Source: Sphagnum compactum (Eukaryota; Bryophyta; Sphagnopsida; Sphagnales). Taken from it: a DNA stretch of 64,000 nt. The stretch covers positions 13,822,271 to 13,886,270 of the forward strand of contig OZ234499.1 of NCBI GenBank assembly GCA_965153455.1, written 5' to 3'. The translations under genes were made by a program, and so were the position numbers. Of the stretch, positions 49,501-63,029 are shown one piece after another. The notes beneath the pieces are model-generated. The model was not told the origin of the DNA. It searched no databases and worked only from the letters and a program-made list of their open reading frames with translations. The number at the start of each line of letters is the position of its first letter. The stretch's first letter is position 1.

Positions 49501-52500
49501 GACCTTTTTATTTTTCAAATTTTTTCTTATTCCCATTTCAGCAATTTGTGCACGTGCCACAAGTGTAATGCATGTTAGAACATCAAAGTGTATCCAATTT
49601 GAAATAACATCTACAAATATTTTTATCAAAATTTGTAAAGATGTTTTTCAACAAGGGCCTTCACTTTGAAGGATTTGAAAAAATGTTGCCCTTCATGCAT
49701 GAACGGTTGCATAATTTTTTGCCCTTCACTAGAATGGCTAGATGCCATTAAAGGGAATTGAAGGGTTCAAATTGGAGGCTTAGTCTAAAGTCTAGGCTCC
49801 ATGGTTAAGATGAACCAACACCTACATTAGTACCTTCATTTTCTTACTCCTGGGGCCTTTTAGCAACCATTTAGGAAATGTTAAATTTGAACTTAGAAAC
49901 TTTCTTTTTGAAGTGTTTTTTCATAATAAAATTGAGTAAGTTTAATTAATGACTTACTATTTAAGTGACTTAAACCTTTTTACCCATTTTGTAATTTTTA
50001 AAATTATCTTGAAAAACCAAGAATGATGATTTAATTGATATCACAATTGAACGAAATTGAAAATGTTAAGGTAAGTCACTTATGAAAATGCTTGAAAATC
50101 AATTAGTCACCATGTGTCATCATCATTATAGGTATTTGAAAAATTGAACTTATTATCCAATGGTTAAAAAATTGATGTCATCCTATTAAACTTAAGAAAA
50201 CATGACTACAAGTGGAAATAGAAAAAAAGGTGGGGAGGTTTCAAATCTTGTCTTTTAGAAGTTGTTTAATGTTTAAAAGTTCATTCACACCTAATGTTTA
50301 AATTTAAAATGTTAATTGTGCTAACATTAAACTTAATGTAACCTAATGGTTTAACATTAATTTATCCCTAAATTAACACTAAAAAAAGATATTGACATTC
50401 AAATTTAAAGTAGAAAATAGTTGAAAACAATGACTTACCTTAGTTGTTGCGAAAGGCAAATGTTGTCAAGTTAGACTAGGAGAGCACTTTATGTGCCTTC
50501 GTCTTCTTTTCTATTCACTCATTTCCTTCCCATCTCCATTGTTTCTCTTTGCTTTTTCATTTTTTTCCTCTTACACGTTTATTTTCATTCCATTGCTCCA
50601 AGCTTTGTTTTGTTTTTTTTCTGTTTGTTCCAAGCTTTAGGTTTGTTGGTTTCATTGTGTTTCTTTGCACCTCTTGCATTTCTAGTTCAAGATTTTGGTT
50701 CATTGGTTTCTTTGCACTTTAATGTTTCTTGTAATTTTGCTTTGAATTTTTAAAATCTTTTTTGCAATTTTGCTTCAAGATTTCTTTACGCTTTTGCTGT
50801 GTTGCAAATTTCACTTTATGATGACCTTATTACAATTTGCATTTTGTGTTTGGTTTGTTTCTCCAAATGTAAGGTATGTGATTTTGCCTTTGCACATGTT
50901 ATTTTGCTCCATTGCACCACAAAATAAATTTTCTTACTTTTCACAACTTACCATTGATTTAAATGTTTTTTTGGTGCAATTTTACATAACATAACATTTT
51001 TAAAAAATTAAATTTTGTTCAAGATTTTATGTCAAGATATTTAGAGTTGACAATGTGTTCACATTGCATGCCAACAAGTTTGCCATGTCATATTTTGTGA
51101 GAAGTAATGTTGCATATGTGAGTTTTTACTAAAATCTTGTTTCTTAACATTTGTTTAACAATGAGATAGCAGTAGGTATGAATGTTGCATTATATTCCAA
51201 CTTGTGAAATTGTAAAATTTGTCTTTAACCCTAAAGGGAAATAATCAAATGAATTCTTCAAATTAAATGATATTTAAAATAAAGGTTCCTATGTATATAT
51301 TTATGTTTATGCATAATGCATGGTAAATTGGATAAATATCTTATTTCCCTTGTTGAATTTTTGTGATGTAGTTAAAATGGTAATCATCCAAAAACAATTA
51401 GCCAAATTTGAAATATATATACAAAGTATGAAAACATAATTTTTTATTGGTTAAGAATTTGGCTATTTATTAAAAACCTAATATAAAAATCATTGAAATT
51501 TTCACAATCAAGATCAATACATAGAAAAACCCCAAAAGCCATTTTTTGGTGTGGCACTTTGCTTTTCTTAATTTCATTCACCACAAATAAGAAAATGTTG
51601 CATCACACAAGTTAGTTGTTAGTCATGAAATTTGTGTGCTAATATTTTTTTTTCTTTTTGCATGAGGGAAGTCAAAATCAAATCCTTCATCATTGAGGGC
51701 AAGCAAGGTTCACATTAGCATCCTTCCCCATAAAGGACAACCTTTCAAAGTAAAGCACACACAAAAATTCTTAAGGTATATTTTTGAATATCCTTCCTAG
51801 AAAAGAAATGAAGAGGGATATTATACCGTAATATCCTTCTCACTCACTCCTAAGGAGTAGTTGTAACAACCTCCCCTCTTACACCTCATGATCTACATAT
51901 GCTACATATGTTTAGGTTCATTATAATTTTACATTGTCTTTACAATGGGTAAAGCTCAGGGGTGAGACCAAATTCCCAAAATGGAGGGCTGGACTTGACT
52001 ATATAGTATAGTCTCATCTTGTGGACCCTTGTTTTGAGGATGCCCCTACCTTGAGGTTTTATGTTACATGAAATGCTGGCATAAGTGGGCATTGTGTTGT
52101 AGGGGATGTTCCCATACAAGTGGGTCCTCCTGAGGGAGGGTAGCGCGAGGGCATTCTTGACCGATGGGGAACACATGAGTATGGGAACCTCCATGTACGT
52201 TAAAAAAAGAAAAGAAACGAAATCTCTTCTTTTTCATTCCTCCATTCTTTCCTTCTTGTTTTTTTGAATTTTTTTGATCTGTCCCTTTCCTCCTTGTGTT
52301 TTTGAAATTTCCTAATTCATCCCATCAAAAAATCTTTCCATGGGAACATGAGAACATAAAAAATATAGCGAGATCCCCCTCCCTGCATAACTCCTTAGGG
52401 CTCTTCTGCTGGGGGAGATCCTTTAAAATACAAAGAGAAATAAAAAGAAAGGTTTTTACGTTTTTTGAACTGCCTTAACTTTCATGGAGGGAAAATTTTG

Positions 52501-53534
52501 GCCTTTAAATTCTGTCGGATCTTTACGCTGGAGAAGGACCTTGAACCAGAATTCAGGTCCCGAGCAAGAAAAAAGTTTTTTGTTTGACTCCTACCTTTAC
52601 CCAAAACGACAAACAAGGAGCATAATTCTAGCATAATTCTAAGATGGAATTGAACTGTGTAAATAGGCACCAAGAAGAAAGCGCCAAGCACTTTGGCCCC
52701 ATGAGAAAAGAGGCCAAAATGAAAACAGAGAAAATTTTATTTTTTGAAAACAACAGAGAAAATCCTCGCTGGGAGCCCTCATTTCCAGAAGGGCCCATTC
52801 TGGCCACTCAGCCCTTGTAGAAAGAACACTAACGACACATTTGCCTAAAATGAGGCAATCCATTTATTATTACACCTATCCAGAATCCAAATGTGGCATC
52901 TGAATTAAAAAATTTGGCAACTGAGCGATTGCTGGCCGCCGCGTAATGTCCCCCCAAAACAACAAATAAATTAAGGGGGGGAAAAAAAAACACCCAAAAC
53001 ACCGCCGACGACGACGACAACATCAAATTCTTCACAAACACAAGAAAGAAAAGAAAAGAAAACAAACGGTTCGCTCCTCTCCGCTTTCTTATTACTACGC
53101 CCCACTCTAGTCCTCCTCCTTCTTGGTTGCCGTCGTTGTTTTTCATAGATTTAAAAAATTAAAATTAAAATAATTCACTCCTTCTTGCTTGTTTGTTATG
53201 TGGCAAATTGTGTCACGAACTTCTTCTTCGCAAAAAATTTCGATTCTTTTTCTTTCGTAGAAGAGGGCGCGGTTTTGGTTTTCTTCTTCCTTCGCGACGT
53301 GGTTGGTGCTCGCAAACGCGCACGCCGTGCAGGTCCTTAGGGTATGGAGTTTCCATGCTCCTCTTCTGTGTCGCTCTTGCAACTGGCTCTCGTGCATTTC
53401 TTGCATGGTGATCCCGGCTGGATGTAGACGATTTTTAATTTTCTTTTTGTGATTTTGGTTTGATTGGGGTCCGTTGGACGCGGATTTGGGAGGAGAAAGA
53501 CAGGGAGAGGGGGAGAGCCTAAGGAGGTGTTTGT
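46528..53534. other. gene-free region upstream of the kinase gene
   Basis: 46.5-52 kb is AT-rich without recognisable coding remnants. Frames at 48632-48898 and 50493-50753 are unassigned or low-complexity. AGTTGTAA/AGTTGCAA words cluster at 46685-46750. From about 52.9 kb CpG and GC content rise toward the kinase promoter and leader; the pyrimidine-rich stretch 53180-53330 is probably 5' flank. Confidence 0.45.
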
Positions 53535-53560
53535 TTGTCTGTCTGTCTGTCTGTCTGTGT
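53535..53560. repeat. (CTGT)n microsatellite in the kinase 5' leader
   Basis: Six tandem CTGT units about 50 bases before the start codon at 53608. Confidence 0.92.
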
Positions 53561-53607
53561 GAGACAGTATCTAGTACTAGGGGGAGAGGGAAACGGGATT
53601 TGGAGAT

Positions 53608-56600
53608 ATGGATGTGATGAAGGTGAAGGTGACGAGGAGTGAAAGGGCGAGTGATGCATCTCCTACGCAGCAGAGGTACCAGAAGAAGCAGGAAGTGTGT
53701 ATGGAAGTTGTGACGGTTTTGAGGAATCGGGGTAATCCCGTGGTAGATGAACCCGGCTTTGCGGACGAGCTTCTTGCGCATTTCAATCAGCTTCCGACCA
53801 GGTCTGGTTTCTCTTTTCTTTTTTGTTGTTTGTGACGGCGTGTTTTTTCGTTTCGTTTTTTTCGCTTCTTTTTCTCTGGAAGGTTTCATGACATGGCGAA
53901 TGGTGATGCTGCTCATGAATAAAACAAGCATCTGTTGTTTCAGGGTTCTGTCTGGTGCTTGTTGCGGTATGCCTGCAGATATGCATTGGATGTGAATGCT
54001 GAAAGAGCAGAAGATGTGTTAACACACAAAACCTTGCTCCAAAATGCAAAGGATCCAGAAAATCGGCCAACTTTCCATGTGCGCGCAGTTCATGTATGTT
54101 CCGTTTTTTCCTTTCTTCTTCTTCTTCTTGGCTTCCTTTGATGTAGTCTGGAATCTTCATTCTGGTCAATGCCTACAGGGCTAATGAATAGTATAACCTT
54201 TGGAATATATATTCTTCTGCTGGTGACAGGTACTTCCTGTTGAGGCTCTTGAATCACCAGATTCCAGTCCTCATTCGCAACATGAGGAAGTCTCCAGTCA
54301 ACTGTCTTTTAAACTCAGGTACTTCCTCCTCACATCGGTTAGCACTGTAATCTTAGATTTTGTAAAATATTTGAGTGCAATTCAAGCAATATCATCACTC
54401 TGAAGGGAATGGAACTAGAACTAGCGACCAGGTGGATATTGCTGTTAGAATTTTACTGATCCAAGCATCTGTGATCTGTTCCCAGTTTGCCTGCACCTCC
54501 ATCATTTGGATCTACAGCAAATTTGGAGGCTTTAGCTATGGACTCCAACAAAGCTACACCAGTTGTTGGGGACCAAGACAGCAGCAATCACTCTCCAAGG
54601 TTCTCCATCACGTCTTCACTTCAAACTGTTCCCTACTGTGTGAAAAAGGATGAAGGAGTCAACATGAGGGAAATTTTTAGGGTATGTTCGGGGTGTTAGT
54701 TTAAGTGCTGCACCACACTTGGCCTACATTTTGGTATGTGGAATTTTGAGAGCATTCACTGATGGGGTCCTACCAAACTTGTAGAATGCAGCCAATCGTA
54801 TCCGCATTTGCCAATGCATGAAGTCACGGTCGCAACAATTGACAAGCCCAAGCTTCTGAGCCAGGTATGCAATGTGCACATTGTGTAGCCAACTTCTGTC
54901 TGTCTGAAGATCCAAATGCATCCATGATTGTATCTGTACAGTTGTAATATTGTCCACAACACAGTGTCTTGGTTGTAAAATGAATAGGACCAGGAAACCA
55001 TTGCTAACCAAGGACATGTGGGACTTCATGTTTGCTTATTGCACCTATTGTTGGTGACCTGTCCATAGCTACACACTTGGTGAATGTAAGAGGGACAATT
55101 CCTGAGTCCCTTCTGTTTCCCAAGTTATGGTAGAGATGTGCAGCATTTTCTTTTAGTGATATGACTGGCCACGTCTGGTTTTAATCTTGATAGTATTGTG
55201 GATTGCAGCTGTCTGCATTGCTCGCAGATGTAGGACTAAACATTCGGGAAGCACATGTGTTTTCAACAGTTGATGGGTACTCCCTGGACGTCTTTGTGGT
55301 TGATGGCTGGCCCACAGAGGTATTCCTTCTCTATCCTGCCTTGATTTCTTTGCTGTTAAGAATGCATGTTCACTATTCTGAGCCTCAGTCTTGTCCTTGC
55401 TATGGCCTTCCCCTTATGTCTGCATTTGGACTTGGCATCAGAATAGTGAGTGCCATTATCTCTCTTTTGCCCTGTCAGCTGGAGGAACCTTAAGAATACC
55501 CATTCACCTTGGGTGAAGGCAACTGGTAGCGGGAGTTGCAAACTGCCTTGAAGGAAGCACTAGGAGTATGTGACTGAATCTCGTGTCACAATCCTTCCTT
55601 GAACTTCTCTCCAGAATGCATGACACAGATTAGGACTTGGATCTGAAGGGTTTATCTATCCTCAACACATGTACAATTTCAACTTATGGCAGAATGTAGA
55701 AGCAAGTCAAAATGTTCAGTGTGACTGCTCCCTGCGTAAAATGACAGGGACTTGCAGTGTCTGGGGTGCTCCCAGCTTGGCCACCATTGAGCTTCAAGTG
55801 TCATACCTAATACATGAAACAGTTATCTGGATGGGTCTCTAGAAGAACAGAGGAACTATGGAACTGTCTGTTTGTGTTAAGGTGGAAGCTAATCCATTTG
55901 GAGTAAGCTCACCATGAAGGTTGGTTTCCACCATGCTGTGGTGTCCCCTGGCCCACTGCTCTTTTCCAAATGCAATCGTGCTCTATTCAAGATGGGCAGA
56001 AGGATACTGGAAGCAAAGTCTTACAGTCTCTTCTGGGAGTTAAAAGAGATTAGCATCGTTTGAAGCAAGGAGGGAGAGGTGAGTGGGACTGGAAGAGGAG
56101 GCTAACATTTTCACTCTCTTAGCAGTTCGAAATTGCTGATACTGAAGTTTGAAGTAAATGTTTGGTTTGTAAAGTCTCTGTATGATGGTATCTATCATGC
56201 CAAAATAGCTTTTGGGTCTGGAGCAGATATAGTGTGCCAAGTCTTCAAGTATTGTTCAGCATGCCTACAAATGTTTCAAATATATTACAATATTGGTGGA
56301 CTTCTGTTACCTTGTCTGCTTACAGGACACAGAAGATCTATTGGAAGCTCTGCATATTGCACTTGCAGGCACTGAGGTACATTCTTGCACAGGAAACAAC
56401 TTCTGTTCTTTTGCTTCATGTGGATACATGTGCAAGAAGTGGCTTCTTTCTTGGTTTCTTGATTCAGTGTTGCCAGCATTTACAACCCTAAGCTTTTCTT
56501 GCTCTCGCTGGTAGTTACTGCACACTCCTTTATGGAGTGAAAAATGGTGTAACATTTCTTCTCTCTTTCATGTGAATGTTGAGATTAAATTAATGCAGGC

Positions 56601-59600
56601 AACATGCTGACAATTTGTAGAAAAAATCATGGGAGAAAATGTCTCCAGCATCCAATTCTCCACCAGGTGAGGCTGCCCTACATCAGCCAGAGAGTGGGCA
56701 TTCCACACTTCTGCCAAGCAGCACCGATGACTGGGAGATTGACAGCAGTCAACTTAAATATACTTCAAAACTGGCAACTGGCTCATTTGGAGACTTGTAA
56801 GTTCCTATCTTTCATGAGATGTGTTGACCATAAGAGGAGCAACAATGATAGACAGCAGTTGGCCGGAAGATAGGTCATGTACATATAGCTTGATCCGGTT
56901 TTGTCTGAAATATTGTATGCCACCTTGTGAGCAGATGTTAACAGTTAAGCTCACTCAGCAGCAAGGTAGCCGTGGTCAAACACCAGATGGAAACCAGTCA
57001 AGGCTTAATGACTCTTTGGTCCTAGCTGTAGGTCTGTAGTTCTTTGGTACTTGTCTGATGGAGGCAGGGACTTGTCTGGCCAAGTTTCTGTGAAGTAGTT
57101 TACTTGTTTTTTCCTCTGTTGTCTTTGACTAGATGTTGGGCAGATGCAGAGTGCAATCAAACAGTCTTAGCAGGAAGTTGGAGCAGAAAAGATATGCTGA
57201 AAGAGTTTTCATCTGTCTTCTATCGAGTAGGAATTGGCTTTGATTTCCAACTGCTCAGAACTATATCAACCATTGCAAGAAGTAAAATTTCTTTGGTAGC
57301 CTTGCCATACAGGGAGACTAGTTGAACCAGAGTGGTGCTTTCTTCTCAAATGCGTACTTTGTGTATTGACTCTGAAGTTGGTTGATGTTTATCACCTTTA
57401 GTTCTTATTTCCAACTAGATGTCATCTGCCTCAATGGTGGATCTGGCTTTCTGTGCTTGCAGGTATCGAGGAACATATTGTGGACAGGATGTTGCTATCA
57501 AAATTCTAAAGCCTGAGCGTTTGAATGAGAACTTGCAGCGAGAATTTCAACAGGAAGTTTCAATTATGAGGTGGGTCCTTCTGCAACTTAAACATGAATG
57601 GAAAATTCTAAATTTTCGCATATGTTTCATGTCTTTGGGAAGTACCTTCTTTCTTTTCTTTGTCATCTCTTTATCTTTTTCACATACAACAATCTTTGCC
57701 ATGATGTCTCTGTCAGAAACTGTAGTTTCTGGACATATCATGTTTTGGAAACTGTCATGTTTTCTGGACATGGGTGTGTGTGGAAAGAAAGTTCCCATTT
57801 TCCAGGTCACTGTGACAAGAGCCTGATGGTTTGCAGGAAGGTTCGACATAAAAATGTTGTGCAATTCATTGGTGCTTGCACCAAGCCTCCCAATTTATGC
57901 ATCGTTACAGGTAGGTACATTTTCATCTCACCAAAAGTCCTTATTCATCTTGCATCGCACTGTCATACTTTTTATCGTGGAAAAATTGGATTGCTTGTGA
58001 CGATATGACAAGGTGAATGTTAACATTTCCCTTCATGACCTGTGTATATTGGGGTAGAGGATAAGAAAAGGAGGGTGCAATTCAATGTCTTTTTATGCTC
58101 GCCATCTCCTGATTTGGAAGAGAAGCTTGGTGCAGAGTTCATGTCATGTGGGAGTGTGTATGACTATATCCACAAGCAAAAGGCTGTACTGAAACTGCCA
58201 ATGCTACTTCGAGTGGCAATCGATGTTTCAAAGGGCATGGACTACCTTCACCAGAGCAACATCATTCACCGAGACTTAAAGGCTGCAAACCTTCTAATGG
58301 ATGAAAATGAGGTGACTGATAATTGTTTCATAACTTCGAGGAGTGACTATCTTGTGTAATACTTCTGCAATCAGTTGGTGCCAGAAACTGAGGGCAAATT
58401 GGATCACTGGTTGCAGGTAGTGAAGGTGGCAGATTTTGGTGTAGCAAGAGTGCAAGCACAGTCTGGAGTAATGACAGCAGAGACTGGCACATATCGCTGG
58501 ATGGCTCCTGAGGTGAAGCCTCGTTTATTTTTCCGTGTGTAATTTACTTAGGATGGCATACTTCTGTTCAAGGTCATTCCTTTTCTTTTGTTAACCTTTG
58601 AGGGACTAATCATCCAAATTTTGTATTCCCTAGGTTGTGACATCCTATCTTCTAGGGGTTATGCCCAATTATTTTTCAGTCAGCTACAAAGTTGTGGTTC
58701 TTCTTGTTGGTGTTTAGAGTCCATTTAGACATTGGTCTAATATCACTATCCGCATATTATGAAGTGATGTCACATTTTCTTGTTCAGGTTAGCTCAAATT
58801 TATGTGAGGGGTGGGTTCTTGATACTTATTACATATATGTACACTCTATTGTATTCCAGGTTATTGAGCACAAGCCATATGACCGAAAGGCAGACATTTT
58901 CAGCTTTGGAATTGTTTTGTGGGAACTTTTGACAGGCAAGGTAACCCATCTTTCCACAAATCAAATCACTTTCTTTGCAAAGGGCACAACCTTATCTATG
59001 CGTGATATTGCCTTCAAAGAGAAGAAATTAGTATGCAGCTAAATAATGGGTACTTGTCTTTGGGTGTCCTATGTGTTATGACCTCTTCCACCCATTGTTT
59101 TGCATGAGCCTACTGATTAATGTGAGCAGTTACATTTTGTTTGCGATGGGCATTTTCAGATACCATATGACAGTTTGACTCCTCTTCAAGCAGCAGTGGG
59201 TGTGGTACAAAAGGTACAACTCCATCTTCATTGCTGTATGGCAGAATCCTACATTTGGTGGAGGAAACAGCCAACCCATAGCAATGTTCTGCATTATTTG
59301 CTTCCAGTGTGCATGAAGAGCATCTTGTGATATTTTATGTCTCCTCTGTAGTTATTAAGTGTTTGTGTGAGAATCTTTCATCTTGATTAGCACGACAGAA
59401 CCCTGCTGTGTAGCTTTTGGATTTAGATTCTGTTGCTGACATCTCTGGCAGTGCTGAATGGCTTTTGGCACTCTGAAGCTGTTTCATCAAGCATCCAGCA
59501 TTGGACATTAAGAATTTTGTGGTCTGTTATTGGTTGTTTTAGGGTTTGCGCCCAACCATACCCTCTACTACTCCTCCAAAGCTAGCGGAGCTACTAGAAC

Positions 59601-60139
59601 ATTGCTGGGCAACAAACCCAGTGGAGCGACCGGATTTTTCAGCCATCACTACAACTCTCCAGGAAATTGTGAAAGAGGTACTTTTAAACTTAGCCTTGGG
59701 TTTCACCTCAATGTGATGTAAACAGAAGACATGATGAGTAACAGATGGTGATTTTATAATCCAGATCATGAGTAAAGATTCTCTTGGCTGGAACCATTTG
59801 GGAGTTAATTAGTATGTCAAGTTTTCAGTTCATCCAAGTTAATGATTTGAAGCACTGTATATACTAGGACAAAATGTTGATGGGTAAAGGCACTCATTGG
59901 TTTAGGGTTGCAAAGTTTAATATGGTCAGGCTGGTTGGTAATGGTCATCCAAACTACACAGGAAGTGAGCTCCCCTGAAGGTGACATGTCATGTTCTAAA
60001 CCATTAAACCCACCAATATTCTGACCTTGGTGATGGAATGTTTCTATGCTTACAGCTTCCTGCTGGAGAAGGTGATCAAAAGCGGAAGGATAAAAAGTTG
60101 GGAGGGCTATTTTCACATCTTAAGCGCACATCTCATTAG
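53608..60139 (+). CDS. STY46: ACT-domain serine/threonine/tyrosine protein kinase (STY8/STY17/STY46 type)
   Basis: Plant Raf-like (group C) kinase whose Arabidopsis relatives phosphorylate transit peptides of chloroplast preproteins in the cytosol. Sixteen exons: 53608-53801, 53979-54093, 54230-54318, 54486-54681, 54811-54864, 55209-55319, 56326-56376, 56621-56796, 57463-57570, 57837-57910, 58136-58311, 58417-58512, 58860-58940, 59160-59213, 59543-59677, 60056-60139. The total is 1,794 nt, 597 aa. N-terminal [14 protein letters not shown] region at about 66-79. ACT domain at about 199-253 ([36 protein letters not shown]). Kinase domain from about 319: glycine loop TGSFGDLYRG, VAIK Lys342, HRDLK Asp436, DFG Asp454, GTYRWMAPE 472-480, ending with a basic tail. 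All catalytic residues are present. One junction is odd: the exon starting at 54811 follows TG rather than AG. All other introns are GT-AG. Confidence 0.95.
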
Positions 60140-61304
60140 TCACTGTACCTTGCCTCTTCAGATTTATCATTAGATGAATAACACCTTGTTTGTGGGCTTG
60201 TTTTTGGATGAAAAGTGCTGCAGTAATTGTGTTCTTGATTTTGGCAGTAATGTGGATTTGATTAGTAAACCTTAGTAAGGCTTTAGTTCTGACTTGTGTA
60301 GATTCAATGTTGTCATAGTCATGCTAGAGTAATCAAGGATCTAACATGGACAAGAAATGCTTTGTCCATGGAACTCTCTGGATACACAGTTAAGGTGGGA
60401 AGAGGTTTTAACTCATAGCATGTTAGCAAATTTGCTTGAAGACAGAAGAGAGATTTACATTGCTAGGTCAGTTTCATGGTATTCCACATTTGATGTTTTC
60501 AAAATGGAGTGTGACCTCATGTTCAATAGGTGGTACTTGTTTGGGGTCAATGAGAGTTTGTGCTCAAGAATCCCCAAATTGCGTCCTGGATTGCTAAAAT
60601 TGACATATCCATGCCCATGACAAAACATGGGTGTTCACATTCATCCTTGCGTTTGAGTTGTAAAGTTTCCTCAAAAGGTGAATAGTACTGGAAACTGTAG
60701 ATCATGCCCAGAAGGAATCTTAAAAGGCCAGGTGGTGTCTGGGTGCAATGCTCGTATGCTTTGGTTATGAGACAAATGGTAATAATGCACATTATAACAC
60801 TAGGGGCCCAAGAGCTGGTCCACCTTTAAATTTACCATTCCTGCTGGCTTTCACTGGGGCCTAAGAGATGGTCCACCTTGTATGGAGCAAAGTCCATTAT
60901 TCTGTTTTCTTGTCCGTTGAAAGCTTGAAGTTGGGCCTTTCAGTTTTAGACTAAGGACTGAGTGCAAGAACTCAAGAATGAGACAATTGATAATGAGGTG
61001 TTATTTTCGTAAAACACAGGTCTGATGGACTAAGTGTTCCCAATTTGACTTCACAAGGAGCTCTTTTCAGCATGTACAATCTACCTTGACTTTGGAGGGA
61101 AATATTAGGGCATGGGGATGAGGGTGGTTCCCATGCCCAAGTTGTTGATTTCATGCCTTGAGAACAACATAACCTTTAGCCCTTCACTAGCCTCAAAAAA
61201 CTGACACAATTTGATTTTCAGCTTGAAGGTGTGGATAGGAAATTTGGTTATCAAATAGATACAAATAAAACATTCCATATGATAGTTCATATAGTTTAGC
61301 TTGT

Positions 61305-61527
61305 CATTTATAGATGAAGTTCATACATTATCATTTCCTTATTTTTTGTAGTGGAAGTTCATTCATGAACAACCATATTAAATAAAATTCATTTGTCATT
61401 ATTTAGTTTTCATTTCATTTATAGATGAAGTTCATCCATTATCATTTCGATATTGTTTGTAGTGGAAGTTCATTCATGAACATCCATATTAAATAAAATT
61501 CATTTGTCACTATTTAATTTTCATTCA
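61305..61527. repeat. tandem duplication, two copies of a 111-bp unit
   Basis: TAGATGAAGTTCAT begins at 61311 and again at 61422, and the copies stay alike through AAATAAAATTCATTTGTCA. Only a few substitutions separate them, so it is recent. Confidence 0.9.
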
Positions 61528-62653
61528 TTGTGCTGTCATATGTCTTTTATTCACAATCAATATTTATGAAGGTGTTCACTAAGGTTCTTTTGGATGGTGG
61601 GCCTTATAGAAAATTTTATGATTAATTGTTTTTAATTATCCAAATAAATGCAAATCCGAGTAATCTTTCTCATAATCCATTTTTTAATTCTATTTTAAAT
61701 TTTACTGTTCATGTCCCTTTTGTATTAGGTTTCAAATTAATTAATAGTAGCTATAAATTAAAAAAAATATATTGAATAATTTAAAAAGAATCTTGAAAGA
61801 ATTTGAAATTTTTGGGGGCAAGGTTTAGAAAGGCAAACCTTGTCCAAATCAAATGATCTTTGGCTTATTAAAAGTGTTTGGAAAACACATTATAACATAA
61901 TGTGTTCACATTTGCAAAAGAGATGAAGTTTTTCGAGAGTTATGTCCATTTGAAGAGTTGATACACAAATTGTCAAAAAGGTATCAATAATTCAAATGTT
62001 GATTTGGAATGGAAAATGAATTCTAATTGAAGATCTTATCTCAATAATGAAAAGCTTGTGATGAGAGCTACAAGATGGTGTACTTGAATGTTCATTTTGC
62101 TTAACTTTGTTGTGAGCTATGAAACTTCAAGAAGTTGGACATTGAAGAATCTCAATTTTGGGAGAGGACTTTAAGAGTCTTGAGAAAATTTCCCATTGAG
62201 ATGTAATCCCCATGGACACATGTAAAATATATTTTAAGGGGAAAGTAACAACTCATATAAGAATGTTTGAGTTGTTGCAAGTATGTGTGAATTTGTGATA
62301 AGTCCACTTTGTCTATTCAAATTCAAATTTTGGTCCAAATCGTATTATTCATCCACTTTGTCTATTTGTGCAATTGAGATGATCAAAAATGCATTTGAAG
62401 GATGTTCTTTTTCTTATTCATCTTGAAGTTCTTGCACAAATGTCCTCTAGGTTTGTAAAATTTTATTGTTATCAAATTTTTAAAAAATTATCACCATTAT
62501 CACTTGACACACCTAGAGGTGAAAAATTCATGAATGTACACCAATTGGTCGACTAAGTAGACTATTTAAAAGGTGAAACATACAAATTTATCAGTTGAGT
62601 TGAGTAAATTTATTCATGTGTATACTAGGGCAAAAGAATAAACCCCTCCCAAG

Positions 62654-62685
62654 GGCCAACATTGATCCAAAAAACAATGTTGGCC
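62654..62685. repeat. 11-bp inverted repeat related to transposon ends
   Basis: GGCCAACATTG at 62654-62664 and CAATGTTGGCC at 62675-62685 with a 10-base spacer. The arm matches the TIR core of the element at 6775-7200. Confidence 0.75.
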
Positions 62686-63029
62686 AATTCGAGGTCTTAT
62701 TCTTAGTTTAGTTCTTGGTTCTCTACATTGCAAGTGTTACATTCTAGAAAGGCCAAAATTGGAATCAAACCTTGAACGAACACCTTATTGGAATTGAATT
62801 TGCAAGACTTTATTCTTAGGAAAGAGGTGGGGAAGAAAAACTGAGAAAAAACAAAAGATAAAAGAAAAGAAAAGAAAGGAAAAGGAGGTAGAAAAGGACA
62901 TGGTTCATTGTCTAACACAAGTAGGTGGATACTTTACATTTTGAATATTGAAACCAACAAACGTTTTTCAATTGCCTACAACGAATAAAATATTCTAGGT
63001 GGTAATAGGCAAATTCTCAATGAGTGGTG

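Noticed and set aside
50493-50753. Phe/Leu-rich 86-codon frame resembling a membrane protein
   Set aside because: Low-complexity T-rich DNA; no homologous pattern or neighbouring exons.
51840-52200. Possible LTR start (TTGTAACAACCTCCCCTC) with an 84-codon minus frame
   Set aside because: No second copy, no primer-binding site and no retroelement coding region adjacent.
53143-53931. 262-codon minus-strand frame, the second longest in the window
   Set aside because: It is antisense to the leader and first exon of the kinase. Its Lys/Arg/His/Ser-rich composition reflects the pyrimidine-rich leader on the other strand.
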